The notes beneath the pieces are model-generated. The model did no database searches and had not been told where the DNA came from. It saw only the letters and a list, made by a program, of their open reading frames with translations. This document shows, in pieces, positions 63,968 to 64,000 of a stretch of 64,000 nt of DNA. Positions within the stretch are counted from its first letter, which is position 1. Each line of letters begins with the position of its first letter. A program made the translations under genes and the position numbers. The DNA is from Pseudothauera hydrothermalis (GTDB lineage: Bacteria; Pseudomonadota; Gammaproteobacteria; Burkholderiales; Rhodocyclaceae): assembly GCF_003345255.1 (NCBI RefSeq), contig NZ_CP029331.1, forward strand, positions 1,798,001 to 1,862,000, given 5' to 3'.

Positions 63968-64000
63968 ATGGCAGAAGACATCCTGCACAAGCAGTTTCCG
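63968..64000 (+). CDS. Start of an unidentified gene, cut by window edge
   Basis: An ATG at 63968 preceded by GGAAG about eight bases upstream opens a frame reading MAEDILHKQFP to the window edge. Eleven codons are too few to assign a family. The divergent position from a tRNA promoter and the good ribosome site make it credible. Confidence 0.5.
   Translation, partial: MAEDILHKQFP

Noticed and set aside
1-64000. CRISPR arrays, rRNA operons, prophage or toxin-antitoxin modules
   Set aside because: No regularly spaced repeats, no rRNA sequence and no phage structural genes were seen. Only the C-terminal half of the protein at 56450-57103 loosely recalls a toxin-associated family, and it lacks a partner gene.

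Overview
The window is GC-rich chromosomal DNA from a denitrifying member of the Proteobacteria. It most likely comes from a betaproteobacterium of the Rhodocyclales type. This rests on gene order (rpoE-rseABC-mucD-glutaredoxin-lepA-lepB-DUF4845-rnc-era-recO-pdxJ-acpS-nagZ-uvrC-pgsA), on RegB/RegA beside the nos genes, and on a Tat-exported clade I type N2O reductase. It is inferred from protein reading, not from a database search. No rRNA, CRISPR array or prophage is seen. One decayed insertion-sequence transposase is present.

Layout. 1-6.4 kb: a cut nitronate monooxygenase-like gene, leuE-type exporter, xpt, an HDOD protein, an HD-GYP phosphodiesterase, an esterase and a Cys/Met PLP enzyme. 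6.6-11.1 kb: tRNA-Leu, tRNA-Gly, tRNA-Cys and tRNA-Gly with DUF1178, phosphodiesterase and phosphoethanolamine transferase genes among them. This looks like an ancestral pgsA-tRNA(Gly-Cys-Leu) array opened by an insertion with duplication of the Gly tRNA. 11.1-25.5 kb: one long leftward run of 15 housekeeping and envelope-stress genes, many joined by ATGA overlaps. 25.7-27.8 kb: nadB and a YgfX-like gene. 27.8-34.1 kb: the leftward yceD-rpmF-plsX-fabHDG-acpP-fabF operon, including rpmF (59 aa). 34.2-44.4 kb: maf, an RsmI-like methylase, a HAD phosphatase, rluC/rne divergent pair, a low-Mr phosphatase, uvrB and an aromatic/aspartate aminotransferase. 44.5-45.8 kb: a twice-frameshifted transposase abutting two identical tRNA-Asn genes.

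45.8-58.3 kb is the most informative region. The redox two-component system RegB/RegA is divergent from nosZ, followed by nosR, an unassigned membrane protein, nosD, nosF, nosY, nosL, an unassigned 217-aa protein, a second NosL-like protein and, convergently, a small lipoprotein cytochrome c. Three FNR/Dnr-type boxes (before nosZ, nosR and the cytochrome) each stand exactly 22 bases from a -10-like hexamer. They define a probable oxygen/NO-responsive regulon in which the cytochrome may feed electrons to NosZ. NosZ itself carries a Tat signal ending in a lipobox-like LSAC and an Ala/Pro linker, as does the cytochrome, suggesting both could be membrane-tethered.

58.4-62.6 kb: an asparagine/aspartate catabolic set (amino-acid:cation symporter, aspartase, asparaginase), divergent from a helix-turn-helix regulator. 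63.4-63.8 kb: tRNA-His, tRNA-Arg and tRNA-Pro with a clear promoter and terminator. The window ends 11 codons into a new gene.

No wholly new system is proven. The best candidates for undescribed biology are the unassigned nos-cluster proteins (52363-52788, 56450-57103), the tethered NosZ/cytochrome idea, and the control region between regB and nosZ.
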